Notes: generated by a model from the letters alone, not told the origin. DNA of 64,000 nucleotides from Leisingera sp. NJS204 (GCF_004123675.1 NZ_CP035417.1:4182064-4246063), one strand, 5' to 3'. Counted from the first letter of the stretch, positions 15,937 to 25,195 are shown. Translations and numbers: made by a program.

Positions 15937-16623
15937 GTGACCGAGACCACTTCACCACCCGTTGCGGCACAGGAAAGCCCTGCAAAACCGCCCGCGCATG
16001 AGATCGTCTATCAGACACTCAGATCGCAGATTCTATTCGGCGAACTGGTGCCCGGCCAAGCGGTGACAATCCAGGGGCTGGTGGAGACGCTGGGGGCCGG
16101 CATGACACCGGTCCGGGAGGCAATCCGGCGGCTGATATCGGACGGGGCGCTGGTGTTCCAGGGCAACCGCCGCGTATCGGTGCCCTTGTTGGGGCCCGGT
16201 GACCTTGAGGAGCTTATTTTTGCCAGAAAAACAATAGAATGCGAACTTGCCCGCCGGGCAACACTGCGGATTGCAGAAGTGAGTATCGCGCAGCTGGTGG
16301 CCATTGATACTGCGCTGGACAAGGCCATATCGACAGGCGATGTGGCGGGGTACCTGGTGCAAAACTACAGCTTTCACACGGCGCTTTATTCCCATGCGGA
16401 TGCCCCCATTCTCAGTGACATTGCCGACCGGCTGTGGCTGCGCTTCGGCCCCTCGCTGCGGGTGGTTAGCGGGCGGCTCGGCACCCAAAGCTTCCCGGAC
16501 CGTCACAAGGACATACTGGAGGCGCTGCGGCGGCAGGACCCGGAAATGGCCGCATTGGCGATGGAGCGGGACGTCTACGAGGGGATGGAGCATGTGGTTC
16601 AGGGGCTGCAGGCCGCAAACTGA
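15937..16623 (+). CDS. GntR family (FadR/FCD subfamily) transcriptional regulator
   Basis: Regulator of 228 residues. An N-terminal winged helix (HEIVYQTLRSQILFGEL, then GLVETLGAGMTPVREAIRRL) is followed by an all-helical FCD ligand domain with metal-binding-type acidic and histidine residues (HTALYSHAD). The GTG at 15937 is preceded by AGGAGG at a 10-base distance and is preferred to an earlier in-frame ATG. It lies between potF and the putrescine aminotransferase, so polyamine-responsive control of both is a reasonable inference. Confidence 0.88.
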   Translation: MTETTSPPVAAQESPAKPPAHEIVYQTLRSQILFGELVPGQAVTIQGLVETLGAGMTPVREAIRRLISDGALVFQGNRRVSVPLLGPGDLEELIFARKTIECELARRATLRIAEVSIAQLVAIDTALDKAISTGDVAGYLVQNYSFHTALYSHADAPILSDIADRLWLRFGPSLRVVSGRLGTQSFPDRHKDILEALRRQDPEMAALAMERDVYEGMEHVVQGLQAAN

Positions 16624-16641
16624 TTCGATTGACACCTGGAA

Positions 16642-16654
16642 ATTTGATCATATT
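16642..16654. promoter_or_regulatory. Candidate GntR operator before the aminotransferase gene
   Basis: ATTTGATCATATT, 48 bases upstream of the aminotransferase start, repeats the ATTTGATCA core found at 15841. Confidence 0.4.
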
Positions 16655-16689
16655 CTGGTGCCAATCAGTCATTCTCAGGAGCGAGTCCC

Positions 16690-18084
16690 ATGACCGTTAT
16701 CACCAACCACATGCCGACGGCCGAGCTGCAGGCGCTGGACGCCGCCCATCACATGCATCCGTTCACCGCCAATGGCGAACTGTCGCAGAAGGGCGCCCGC
16801 ATCATCACCCGCGCCGATGGCGTGCATCTGACCGACAGCGAAGGGAACCGGATCCTGGATGCGATGGCGGGCCTGTGGTGCGTCAACATCGGTTATGGCC
16901 GGGATGAGCTGGCCGAGGTCGCCGCCCGTCAGATGCGTGAACTGCCGTATTACAACACCTTCTTTCAAACCACTCATGTTCCGGCCATCGCGCTGGCCGC
17001 CAAGATCGCCGAACTGGCGCCGGGTGACCTGAACAATGTGTTCTTTGCCGGTTCCGGCTCCGAGGCCAACGATACCAACATCCGCATGGTGCGTCATTAT
17101 TGGGCGCTGAAGGGCAAGCCTGCGAAGTCGGTCATTATCAGCCGCAAGAATGGCTACCACGGCTCCTCGGTCGGCAGCGGTTCCTTGGGCGGGATGAGCG
17201 GTATGCATGCCCAGGGGGGTATGCCGATCCCGGATATCCACCATATCAACCAGCCGCATTGGTGGGCTGAGGGCGGCGATATGCCGGAGGAGGAGTTCGG
17301 CCTGCAGCGCGCGCGCGAGCTGGAAGAGGCGATCCTGGAATTGGGTGAAGACCGCGTTGCCGCCTTTATCGCGGAGCCGGTGCAGGGGGCAGGCGGGGTG
17401 ATTGTGCCGCCGGACAGCTACTGGCCGGAAATCCAGCGCATCTGCGACAAATACGAGATCCTGCTGATTGCGGATGAAGTCATCTGCGGTTTCGGCCGCA
17501 CCGGCAACTGGTTCGGCAGCGAGACCCTGAACATCCGCCCTGACATCATGACCATCGCCAAGGGGCTTAGCTCCGGCTACGCGCCGATCGGCGGCTCGAT
17601 TGTCAGCGACGAAGTTGCCTCGGTGATTGCCGGCGATGAGTTCAACCACGGCTACACCTATTCCGGCCATCCGGTGGCGGCGGCTGTCGCGTTGGAGAAT
17701 CTGCGCATCATGGAGGAGGAGAACATCCTCGGCCATGTGCGCGATGTGGCCGCGCCGTATCTCAAACAAAAATGGGAAGCGCTGGCGGATCATCCGCTGG
17801 TGGGAGAGGCCAGGATCGCCGGCATGATGGGTTCCATCGCGCTGACCCCGGACAAGGCGACCCGCGCGGGTTTTGCTGCGGAGGCGGGCACTGTCGGCTA
17901 TATCTGCCGCGAGCGCTGCTTTGCCAATAACCTGGTGATGCGTCATGTCGGGGACCGGATGATCATTTCGCCGCCGCTTGTGATCACGCCCGCGGAAATC
18001 GACGTGCTGATCGAACGCGCCTCCAAATCTCTTGATGAATGCTATGCGGAACTGAAGGCGCAGGACTTGCTGCACAGCGCCTGA
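16690..18084 (+). CDS. spuC: Class III omega-aminotransferase, putrescine-pyruvate type
   Basis: PLP-dependent class III aminotransferase of 464 residues. It shows FFAGSGSEANDTNIRMVRHY, KNGYHGSS, the PLP-aspartate motif LLIADEVICGFGRTGNWFGS and the Schiff-base lysine in IMTIAKGLSSGYAPIGG. The length and motif set fit SpuC-type enzymes that convert putrescine and pyruvate to 4-aminobutanal and alanine. Other amine donors such as beta-alanine or taurine are possible. The location between two polyamine importers and next to a GntR regulator supports putrescine. A strong terminator follows. Confidence 0.85.
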   Translation: MTVITNHMPTAELQALDAAHHMHPFTANGELSQKGARIITRADGVHLTDSEGNRILDAMAGLWCVNIGYGRDELAEVAARQMRELPYYNTFFQTTHVPAIALAAKIAELAPGDLNNVFFAGSGSEANDTNIRMVRHYWALKGKPAKSVIISRKNGYHGSSVGSGSLGGMSGMHAQGGMPIPDIHHINQPHWWAEGGDMPEEEFGLQRARELEEAILELGEDRVAAFIAEPVQGAGGVIVPPDSYWPEIQRICDKYEILLIADEVICGFGRTGNWFGSETLNIRPDIMTIAKGLSSGYAPIGGSIVSDEVASVIAGDEFNHGYTYSGHPVAAAVALENLRIMEEENILGHVRDVAAPYLKQKWEALADHPLVGEARIAGMMGSIALTPDKATRAGFAAEAGTVGYICRERCFANNLVMRHVGDRMIISPPLVITPAEIDVLIERASKSLDECYAELKAQDLLHSA

Positions 18085-18134
18085 TTCCCCTCCCGGCTAC
18101 CGCAATGGTGCCGTTTCCAACTGCGACTCATCCC

Positions 18135-18167
18135 GGCCCGGCAACAATGTTGCCGGGCCGTTTCTTC
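18135..18167 (+). terminator. Rho-independent terminator after the aminotransferase gene
   Basis: GGCCCGGCAACA and its exact complement flank one base, giving a stem of about ten pairs, followed by GTTTCTTC. It closes the first polyamine block. Confidence 0.75.
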
Positions 18168-18319
18168 GGTAGAGGAATTGAAAAGGTCGTTTTCAGGCTG
18201 GTGTTTTGCAGCATGTGGCGCAAAATGTCCGGGCTGCGTCGCAAAAAGTCCGATGCCGCATGCCGGAACAGGACTAGGGTTCCCTAAGGATGTTCATTTC
18301 CTCTTGGGGAGGGGCCGAA

Positions 18320-18334
18320 GTACGAATTTCGTAC
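18320..18334. promoter_or_regulatory. Palindromic operator candidate for the second polyamine operon
   Basis: GTACGAATTTCGTAC is a perfect 7-bp inverted repeat with one central base, about 117 bases before the ATPase start. It differs from the ATTTGATCA motif, so the second importer may answer to another regulator. Confidence 0.45.
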
Positions 18335-18450
18335 ACTCGCCATGGAAAGAATATTTTTTTCATACCTAGCGCTTGATAGCTTCGGTGTGATTAACTTCGA
18401 ATAAGTGCAGAGCAAATCTGCCAGAATGACAAAACTACGGGGAGCCTGCT

Positions 18451-19551
18451 TTGGCTGATGCGTCAAACGTCGATGCGTTCGTTGAATTCGAACGCGTCCA
18501 AAAGAGCTATGATGGCGAAAATCTCGTTGTCAAAGATCTCAACCTCACCATGCCCAAGGGCGAGTTTCTGACAATGCTTGGCCCGTCCGGTTCGGGCAAG
18601 ACAACCTGCCTGATGATGCTGGCAGGATTTGAAACCGCTACCCATGGCGACATTCGCCTGGGCGGAACGTCAATCAACAACATTCCGCCGCATAAGCGGG
18701 GTATTGGCATGGTGTTCCAGAACTATGCGCTGTTCCCGCACATGACGATTGCGGAGAACCTTTCGTTTCCGCTGGAAGTGCGCAAGATGGGCAAGTCCGA
18801 GCGCGAAGCCAAGGTGAAGCGTGCGCTGGACATGGTGGAAATGGGTGCTTTTGGCGGCCGCCGCCCGTCGCAGCTTTCGGGCGGTCAGCAGCAGCGGGTC
18901 GCCTTGTCCCGCGCGCTGGTGTTTGAGCCGGAACTGGTTCTGATGGACGAGCCGTTGGGCGCGCTTGATAAGCAGCTGCGCGAAAAAATGCAGTTCGAAA
19001 TCACCCATCTGGCGCACAGCCTGGGGATCACCGTGGTCTACGTGACCCACGACCAGACCGAAGCGCTGACAATGTCCGACCGTGTCGCCGTGTTCGACGA
19101 TGGCCGGATCCAGCAGATCGCGCCGCCGGACCAGTTGTATGAAAGCCCGGACAACAGTTTTGTTGCCCAGTTCATTGGTGAAAACAACACGCTGGAAGGC
19201 ACCGTCAAGGAAATCAACAACGGTATTGCCCTGGTGCAGCTGGACGATGGCGAACTGATTGACTGCAAGCCGGTCAACGTGTCCCGTCCTGGCGAGCGCA
19301 CCCGCGTGTCGATCCGCCCCGAACGGGTGGAATACAACAAGGAACGCCTGCAGGAAGGTGTTCATACGCTTAAGGCGGAAGTGCTGGAGTTCATCTATAT
19401 GGGCGACATCTTCCGCACCCGTCTGCGGGTGGCCGGCAATGATGAGTTTATCATCAAGACCCGGAATGCCCCGGACCAAACCCGTCTTCAGCCCGGTCAG
19501 CAGATCGAAATCGGCTGGCTGCCGGAAGACTGCCGCGCGCTGGACGCCTGA
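18451..19551 (+). CDS. Spermidine/putrescine-type ABC transporter ATP-binding protein
   Basis: ABC ATPase of 366 residues: Walker A GPSGSGKT at 44-51, Q-loop FQNYALFPH, signature LSGGQQQRVALSRAL, Walker B LVLMDEPLGALD, switch VTHDQTEAL and a C-terminal TOBE domain. The start is TTG with GGGGAG 6 bases upstream; no nearby ATG fits the N-terminus. It opens an operon of ATPase, binding protein and two permeases. It is clearly distinct from the ATPase at 13461, so this is a second system and not a duplicate. Confidence 0.9.
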   Translation: MADASNVDAFVEFERVQKSYDGENLVVKDLNLTMPKGEFLTMLGPSGSGKTTCLMMLAGFETATHGDIRLGGTSINNIPPHKRGIGMVFQNYALFPHMTIAENLSFPLEVRKMGKSEREAKVKRALDMVEMGAFGGRRPSQLSGGQQQRVALSRALVFEPELVLMDEPLGALDKQLREKMQFEITHLAHSLGITVVYVTHDQTEALTMSDRVAVFDDGRIQQIAPPDQLYESPDNSFVAQFIGENNTLEGTVKEINNGIALVQLDDGELIDCKPVNVSRPGERTRVSIRPERVEYNKERLQEGVHTLKAEVLEFIYMGDIFRTRLRVAGNDEFIIKTRNAPDQTRLQPGQQIEIGWLPEDCRALDA

Positions 19552-19628
19552 TCCGCGCGCGCAAACCCCCGGCAGACGAATGACCGGGGGATTCTCACAT
19601 CTGTGAATTCAACAAGGAGAGACACTCT

Positions 19629-20729
19629 ATGAAACTCAGCAAAATGTCTGCACTGGCGGTGACCACCGCCCTTTGCGCCCCTTCGGCCTTTGCCGAAGAA
19701 ATGGCCAATGAGCTGACACTGGTATCCTGGGGCGGCGCCTATCAGGCCAGCCAGCAGAAAGCCTATGTGGAACCCTATCTGGCCGCTAACCCCGGCGTTA
19801 AGGTGATCTGGGACGAAAGCTCGGCTGAGGCCGTGGCAAAGATCCGCGCCATGAACGAAGCCGGCAATGTGACCTGGGACCTGGTGGACGCTGTGGCCTC
19901 CGACTCCATGCGCCTGTGCGACGAAGGCCTGGCCGAAGAAATCAACCACGACGAAGATCTGGCAGCAGCACCCGATGGCTCCTCGGCGTCTGAAGATTTC
20001 GGCGATCTGATTGTCAGCGACTGCTTTGTGCCGCAGATCGTCTATTCGACCACATTCGGCTACCGCACCGACCTGATCGACAAGCCGGAAACCGTCTGCG
20101 CGATCTTTGATACCGAAAAGTACCCGGGCAAGCGCTCGCTGCAGAAGCGCCCGATCGACAACATGGAATGGTCGCTTTACTGCGATGGCGTCGCCAAGGA
20201 TGAGATCTACGACGTTCTGGGCACCGACGAAGGTGTGGAGCGTGCGTTGGCCAAGCTCGACACCATCAAGGACCAAGTCGTCTGGTGGACTGCTGGTGCG
20301 GAAACTCCGCAGCTGCTGGCCGACGGCGAAGTTGTCATGGGCTCGACCTTTAACGGCCGCCTGTTCTCGGCAATCGCAGAGCAGAACCAGCCGATCGGCA
20401 TGCTTTGGGACATGCAGTCCTTTGATCTGGACGGCTGGGTTGTTCCGGCTGGACTGCCTGCAGACCGCAAGGCGCGCGTGATGGACTTCCTGAAGTTCGC
20501 CACCGACACCCAGCGTCTGGCTGATCAGGCCGCCTACATCTCCTATGGTCCGGCCCGTGCCTCCTCGGCGCCGCTGGTTGGCAAGCACGCTGAACTGGGT
20601 ATCGACATGGCCCCGCATATGCCGACTGATCCGGCCAATGCAGGTAACGTCCATGTCTATGACTACGAATGGTGGGCAGACAACCGCGATGACCTGAACG
20701 GCAAGTTCCAGGCATGGCTGGCCAAGTAA
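19629..20729 (+). CDS. Periplasmic polyamine-type substrate-binding protein
   Basis: Extracellular solute-binding protein of 366 residues with a signal peptide ending SAFAEE. The mature start NELTLVSWGGAYQASQQKAY is the form seen in the PotD-like group that also handles other amines or opines. Conserved elements include WDLVDAVASDSMRLCDEGL and YGPARASSAPLVGKH. AGGAGA lies upstream of the ATG. The position within the ATPase-permease operon fixes its role; the ligand itself is not determinable from sequence and could be spermidine, putrescine or a related cation. Confidence 0.88.
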   Translation: MKLSKMSALAVTTALCAPSAFAEEMANELTLVSWGGAYQASQQKAYVEPYLAANPGVKVIWDESSAEAVAKIRAMNEAGNVTWDLVDAVASDSMRLCDEGLAEEINHDEDLAAAPDGSSASEDFGDLIVSDCFVPQIVYSTTFGYRTDLIDKPETVCAIFDTEKYPGKRSLQKRPIDNMEWSLYCDGVAKDEIYDVLGTDEGVERALAKLDTIKDQVVWWTAGAETPQLLADGEVVMGSTFNGRLFSAIAEQNQPIGMLWDMQSFDLDGWVVPAGLPADRKARVMDFLKFATDTQRLADQAAYISYGPARASSAPLVGKHAELGIDMAPHMPTDPANAGNVHVYDYEWWADNRDDLNGKFQAWLAK

Positions 20730-20812
20730 TCTGACCGTTTCCGAGATACTGCAGGGGGCCTGAACGAAACAGGCCCCCTGCCCAAAAAAATAAAGACCCG
20801 ACGGGGAACCCA

Positions 20813-22084
20813 ATGAGTGATATTACCCAATCCGGCCCGGTGCTGGCGGCCGACGGCAGGCCGCTCAAGCGCAGCCTGGCGCGTGCACTGCGCATGCAGA
20901 AGCTGCGCGCACTGCTGCTGATCGCGCCGCTCTTGCTGTTCATCCTTATAACATTCATCCTCCCGGTGGCGGACATGCTGTTCCGGTCGGTAGAGAACCG
21001 GATTGTCGAGGATACACTGCCCCGCACGGTTGAAGTTCTGGCAGACTGGGACCCTGCATCGGGTCAACTGCCGGAGGAGGCAGCATTTGCCGCTCTGGCC
21101 GCCGATCTTAAAGATGCGGCAAACGTGAAGACCCACACCAAAGTTGCCAAGCGTCTGAACTATGAAAACCCGGGCCTCTCGTCTGTGTTCCGCAAATCCG
21201 GCCGCAAGGTCAAGAAATGGGATATCGCAAACGACGGCCCCTTCCGCGAAAAACTTATAGAACTGAACGACGGCTGGGGCGATCTTGAGCTTTGGCGGAC
21301 GATCAAGACCTACTCCGGCACTTTCACTTCAGGTTACTTTTTGAACGCAGTCGATATGCGTTTGGGGGCTGAAGGCCCTGAGATCCGCCCGGAGAACGAA
21401 CGGATCTACAACACCATGCTGATCCGCACCATGCGGATGTCCCTGATCATCACCTTCAGCTGCATCATGCTGGGCTACCCGGTTGCCTGGATCCTGGCGA
21501 ACCTGCCCACACGCCAGGCAAACCTGCTGATGATTCTGGTCTTGCTGCCGTTCTGGACATCGCTCCTGGTGCGGACCTCTGCCTGGAAAATCCTGCTGCA
21601 GCAGCAGGGGGTAATCAACGATACGCTGGTCTGGATCGGACTGGTGGATGATGCCAACCGATTGGTTCTTATCAACAACGAGCTGGGCACCATCATTGCG
21701 ATGACCCATATCCTGCTGCCGTTCATGATTCTGCCGATGTATTCGGTGATGCAAACAATCAACCCGTCTTACTTGCGCGCCGCCAAATCCCTCGGGGCGA
21801 CCGACTGGACTGCGTTCTGGCGCGTTTACTTCCCGCAAACCGTGCCGGGCATCGGCGCCGGATCGATCCTCGTCTTCATCCTGGCTGTTGGCTACTACAT
21901 CACTCCGGCCCTGGTCGGCGGCACCAAAGGCACCTTTATTTCGAACCTGATCGCCTACCACATCTCGACGTCGGGCAACTGGGGTTTGGGCGCGGCACTG
22001 GGCGCAATCCTTCTGGCGGTGGTTCTGGCCCTCTACTGGGTCTACGACAAGATCGTCGGCATCGATAACGTGAAGCTGGGATAA
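20813..22084 (+). CDS. Polyamine-type ABC transporter permease with extended periplasmic insert
   Basis: Permease of 423 residues, longer than the usual 280-310. A first membrane segment (LLLIAPLLLFILITFILPV) is followed by a hydrophilic insert of roughly 130 residues before the next hydrophobic span near residue 205. The typical core and EAA loop (LRAAKSLGATDWTAFWRVYFP) complete it. This long-loop form recurs in the PotB-like permeases of this transporter subtype in Rhodobacterales, to my knowledge. GGGGAA precedes the start. The second permease follows 5 bases later. Confidence 0.87.
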   Translation: MSDITQSGPVLAADGRPLKRSLARALRMQKLRALLLIAPLLLFILITFILPVADMLFRSVENRIVEDTLPRTVEVLADWDPASGQLPEEAAFAALAADLKDAANVKTHTKVAKRLNYENPGLSSVFRKSGRKVKKWDIANDGPFREKLIELNDGWGDLELWRTIKTYSGTFTSGYFLNAVDMRLGAEGPEIRPENERIYNTMLIRTMRMSLIITFSCIMLGYPVAWILANLPTRQANLLMILVLLPFWTSLLVRTSAWKILLQQQGVINDTLVWIGLVDDANRLVLINNELGTIIAMTHILLPFMILPMYSVMQTINPSYLRAAKSLGATDWTAFWRVYFPQTVPGIGAGSILVFILAVGYYITPALVGGTKGTFISNLIAYHISTSGNWGLGAALGAILLAVVLALYWVYDKIVGIDNVKLG

Positions 22085-22089
22085 CGGAC

Positions 22090-22944
22090 ATGAGCGCACT
22101 TCCTCCTTATGCAACCACCGGCCAGCGTGCCTGGTACTATTCCTTCCGGGTCATCTGCGGATTGGTGTTCTTTTTCCTGATCGCGCCGATCGTGGTGATC
22201 ATCCCGCTCAGCTTTAATGCGCAGGACTTCTTCACCTTCACGCCGGAAATGCTGCGGCTGGATCCCGAAGGATACTCGCTGAAACACTACCGCGATTTCT
22301 TCAGCAATGACTCCTGGCAGTCGGCGATGTGGAACTCGCTGAAGATCGCGCCGATGGCGACCATTGTCTCGGTGACCTTCGGCACGTTGGCAGCCATCGG
22401 CCTCAGCCAGCCGCATGTGCCGTTCCGCCGGGCGATCATGGCGATCCTGATTTCGCCGATGATCGTGCCGCTGATCATCTCCGCGGCCGGCATGTATTTC
22501 TTCTACAGCCGTATTGGCCTGCAGGGGACCTACATTGGTGTGGTGCTGGCGCATGCCGCATTGGGCATTCCGTTTGTGATCATCACGGTGACGGCAACCC
22601 TGGTGGGCTTTGACCGCTCGCTGACCCGCGCCGCGGCCAATATGGGTGCGGATCCGGTCACCACCTTCTTCAGGGTGCAGATGCCGCTGATCTTGCCCGG
22701 GGTTATTTCGGGCGGCCTGTTCGCCTTCATCACCTCTTTTGACGAAGTTGTCGTGGTGCTGTTTGTTGGTTCAGCCGGGCAGAAGACATTGCCTTGGCAG
22801 ATGTTCATCGGCCTGCGTGAGCAGATTTCGCCAACCATTCTGGCTGTGGCAACCCTGCTGGTTGCGATCTCCATCATGCTGCTGGCTGCGGTGGAGATGC
22901 TGCGCCGCCGCTCCGAGCGCCTGCGCGGCATGTCCCCCGGCTGA
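22090..22944 (+). CDS. Polyamine-type ABC transporter permease (PotC-like)
   Basis: Permease of 284 residues with about six membrane segments (VICGLVFFFLIAPIVVIIPL first) and the EAA loop TRAAANMGADPVTTFFRVQM. It is the partner of the 423-residue permease just upstream and ends the operon; a rho-independent terminator lies 27 bases after the stop. Confidence 0.9.
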   Translation: MSALPPYATTGQRAWYYSFRVICGLVFFFLIAPIVVIIPLSFNAQDFFTFTPEMLRLDPEGYSLKHYRDFFSNDSWQSAMWNSLKIAPMATIVSVTFGTLAAIGLSQPHVPFRRAIMAILISPMIVPLIISAAGMYFFYSRIGLQGTYIGVVLAHAALGIPFVIITVTATLVGFDRSLTRAAANMGADPVTTFFRVQMPLILPGVISGGLFAFITSFDEVVVVLFVGSAGQKTLPWQMFIGLREQISPTILAVATLLVAISIMLLAAVEMLRRRSERLRGMSPG

Positions 22945-22970
22945 TCTGATTGCCTGACCTTCAAACCAGC

Positions 22971-22999
22971 AAAGGCCCCGCCAAGCGGGGCCTTTCCCT
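22971..22999 (+). terminator. Rho-independent terminator of the second polyamine operon
   Basis: AAAGGCCCCGC, a short loop and GCGGGGCCTTT form a strong stem with a short T run and CCTT after it. The symmetric A and T flanks could allow activity in both directions. Confidence 0.8.
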
Positions 23000-23002
23000 T
23001 GT

Positions 23003-23068
23003 TCATCTGGCGAAAAATATCCCGGGAGTGAATTGGCCGTTAGGCCAAGAGGGGGCTGGCCCCCTCCT
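23003..23068 (-). repeat. Dispersed hairpin repeat, copy A
   Basis: Copy of a repeat family with a GGGGGC/GCCCCC hairpin, a second GGCC hairpin, then CTCCCGGGATATTTTT and CGCCAGA, read on the minus strand. Located in the convergent gap between the permease and the murein transglycosylase. Confidence 0.65.
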
Positions 23069-23069
23069 G

Positions 23070-24407
23070 CTACCGCAGGTCTTCCAGCAGCCTTGGCGAG
23101 GCATATCCGTCCGGTGTCAGGCCTTTGGCGACCTGATAGGCACGCACCGCGCCGATAGTCTTTGGCCCGATCTTGCCATCAATGCCATCAGTATCAAAAC
23201 CCGCACGGGTCAGCCGCTGCTGCATTTCTTTCCGCTCGGACAGGGTCAGCGCCCGGTCGCTGCGCGGCCAGCTGCCCTGGATCGGCGCGCCGCCCTTGAT
23301 CCGGTCAGCCAGATGACCGACACCGATCACATAGGCATCGGCGGTATTGTAGCGTTCCAGGACGGCGAAATTCCCAAAGATCATAAAGGCCGCCCCCTCA
23401 CTGCCCGCAGGCAACAGGATCGCAGAAGGACCGTGATCAGAAACCGGGCGCCCGTCCAGGCCCTTGATGCCAAGAGCAGCCCAGTCTGACGCCGGCTTTT
23501 CGATCTCCCGGTCTGCCAGGGTATAGTCAAACCCTTCGGGCAGGGACACTTCCACGCCCCAAGGCTGCCCCTTCACCCAGCCGAATTTTTTGAGGTAAGC
23601 CGCGGTCGACGCCAGCGCATCAGCAGGATTGTCCGACCAGATGTCGCGCTTGCCGTCGCCGGTGAAATCCACTGCGTAATCCAGGTACGATGTCGGGATG
23701 AACTGGGTGTGTCCCATCGCGCCAGCCCAGCTGCCGGTCATCTTGCGGGCGGCGACGTCACCGGCTTGAAGGATCTTCAGCGCGGCCACCAGTTGACCCT
23801 CGAAAAACGCCCCGCGCCGCCCGTCAAAGGCCAGTGTCGCCAAGGAACGGATCACATCCATCTTGCCGCGGAACGTGCCATAGCTGCTTTCCAATCCCCA
23901 GACCGCCACCACGATCTCTTTTTCGACGCCATAGGTTGCTTCGATTTGATTCAGCCGGGCGCGCTGTGCCTGCAGTGCCGCCTTGCCGTTTTTCACCCGC
24001 AGCTCTGAGGCGGCGCTGTCCAGATAGTCCCAGATCGTCTTGGTGAATTCCGACTGGTTGCGGTCGCGGCGGATCACCTCAGCATCATAACTGACCCCGG
24101 CAAAGGCACTGTCCAGCACCGGTGCGCTGACGCCCTGCGCTTTGGCACGGCTGCGGAACGCTTTGATCCAGCCTTGGAAATTCAAGTCAGCAGCGGCAAG
24201 CTCAGGCTTTTGGATGGCGGCCGCAGGCCTTGCCGCAGGTCGCATGGCTGTGGCTGCAGCCAATTGAATGGCTTCGCCCTGTACCTCTTGTTCAAGAAGC
24301 CCTGGCCGCTGGGCGGGCCTCAGGGAACTGTCCGGTGCGGCTTCTGCCGCCATGGCGCCGCCTGCTACCAGGGACGCTGCAACCCATTTGCGCATGTTGC
24401 ACCTCAT
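23070..24407 (-). CDS. Lytic murein transglycosylase, MltB family with peptidoglycan-binding domain
   Basis: Cell-wall enzyme of about 445 residues cutting the MurNAc-GlcNAc bond with anhydro product formation. A signal peptide (MRCNMRKWVAASLVAGGAMA) and a linker precede the SLT_2 domain, with the catalytic Glu in VAVWGLESSYGTFRGKMDV and motifs GAMGHTQFIPTSY and DGKRDIWSDNPADALAS. The C-terminal peptidoglycan-binding domain is FDTDGIDGKIGPKTIGAVRAY. The ATG at 24407 has GGAGGGGAG 8 bases upstream; the ATG four codons later is an alternative. A longer frame upstream to 24629 is not supported. Confidence 0.88.
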   Translation of the reverse strand: MRCNMRKWVAASLVAGGAMAAEAAPDSSLRPAQRPGLLEQEVQGEAIQLAAATAMRPAARPAAAIQKPELAAADLNFQGWIKAFRSRAKAQGVSAPVLDSAFAGVSYDAEVIRRDRNQSEFTKTIWDYLDSAASELRVKNGKAALQAQRARLNQIEATYGVEKEIVVAVWGLESSYGTFRGKMDVIRSLATLAFDGRRGAFFEGQLVAALKILQAGDVAARKMTGSWAGAMGHTQFIPTSYLDYAVDFTGDGKRDIWSDNPADALASTAAYLKKFGWVKGQPWGVEVSLPEGFDYTLADREIEKPASDWAALGIKGLDGRPVSDHGPSAILLPAGSEGAAFMIFGNFAVLERYNTADAYVIGVGHLADRIKGGAPIQGSWPRSDRALTLSERKEMQQRLTRAGFDTDGIDGKIGPKTIGAVRAYQVAKGLTPDGYASPRLLEDLR

Positions 24408-24456
24408 TATCACTGCTCCCCTCCAGTCTAGCGGCGGTGCCGTCCGGGTAAAGAGG

Positions 24457-25173
24457 TCAGTCATTGCATGTGCGGCGGGCCGCCTGCCGGTGCTCTTGGC
24501 GGAACTGCTCCAGCGCGTCCCGCAGCATCGGCACCCGGTGCGGGCGGAAGCTTTGCCCCGTAACTTGCAAGGTCTGCATCCGGTCCAGCCGGAACACGCG
24601 TATCGCCTCGCGCAGGCAGCACCAGGCAATCAGCACGGTCGAGCGGTCGAAATAAACCACGCTCAGCGGCTTCACTTGCCGCTCGGTCACCGCGCCATGC
24701 CCGTCAGTATAGCCAAAGCGCACCTCCACCTCGTCCCAGGTGGCCTGACGCAACTCCTGTGCCGAAATCGCGGGCGGAATGGGCCTGTCGAAGCGGTAGG
24801 GCGCCAGCACCGCGTGGCGCAGCCGGTGGGCCTGCCGCGGCGGCAGCCGCGCCTGCAGCTTGCGCAACGCTTCCGAGGCTGCGGTGGCCAGCTCGGGATC
24901 GCCGATCTGTTCAACTTCGCGCAGGCCGAGGACCAGCGCTTCCAGTTCGGTGTCGCGAAACCCCATCGGCGGCAGCGCGTTGTCCTCGATCAGGGTAAAC
25001 CCATAACCCGCCTCGCCGTCGATCACGGCACCCATCTCACGCAGGGTGGCGATGTCACGGTGAATGCTGCGGGCGGATACCCCAAGTTCGTCGCCCAGCC
25101 GTGCCGCAGTATGCGGTCCAGGTCCAAGGCGCAGGGCCTGCATCAGCTGGAAAAGGCGGTGGGTTCGGGACAT
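24457..25173 (-). CDS. YafY-type HTH/WYL domain transcriptional regulator
   Basis: Regulator of 238 residues: an N-terminal DeoR-like helix-turn-helix (ARLGDELGVSARSIHRDIAT) and a WYL-type ligand-sensing domain (VKPLSVVYFDRSTVLIAWCC, LREAIRVFRLDRMQTLQ). It is transcribed divergently from the GST gene. The TGACA-N5-TGTCA palindrome between them is the natural candidate for its binding site. AGAGA lies upstream of its ATG. WYL proteins of this type usually repress or activate the adjacent divergent gene; the signal is unknown. Confidence 0.85.
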   Translation of the reverse strand: MSRTHRLFQLMQALRLGPGPHTAARLGDELGVSARSIHRDIATLREMGAVIDGEAGYGFTLIEDNALPPMGFRDTELEALVLGLREVEQIGDPELATAASEALRKLQARLPPRQAHRLRHAVLAPYRFDRPIPPAISAQELRQATWDEVEVRFGYTDGHGAVTERQVKPLSVVYFDRSTVLIAWCCLREAIRVFRLDRMQTLQVTGQSFRPHRVPMLRDALEQFRQEHRQAARRTCND

Positions 25174-25195
25174 GACCCATTCTCTCTACGACTGA

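Larger units (their letters stand above)
18085..18450. other. Intergenic region: terminator, palindrome and leader of the second polyamine operon
   Basis: Beyond the terminator and the palindrome at 18320 this 366-base stretch has no gene. An AT-rich segment at about 18345-18365 probably belongs to the promoter of the following ABC operon. Confidence 0.6.

Noticed and set aside
16675..18075. Long 466-codon open frame antisense to the aminotransferase gene
   Set aside because: The plus strand encodes a clear class III aminotransferase in the same place; the antisense frame has no family resemblance and reflects high GC content.
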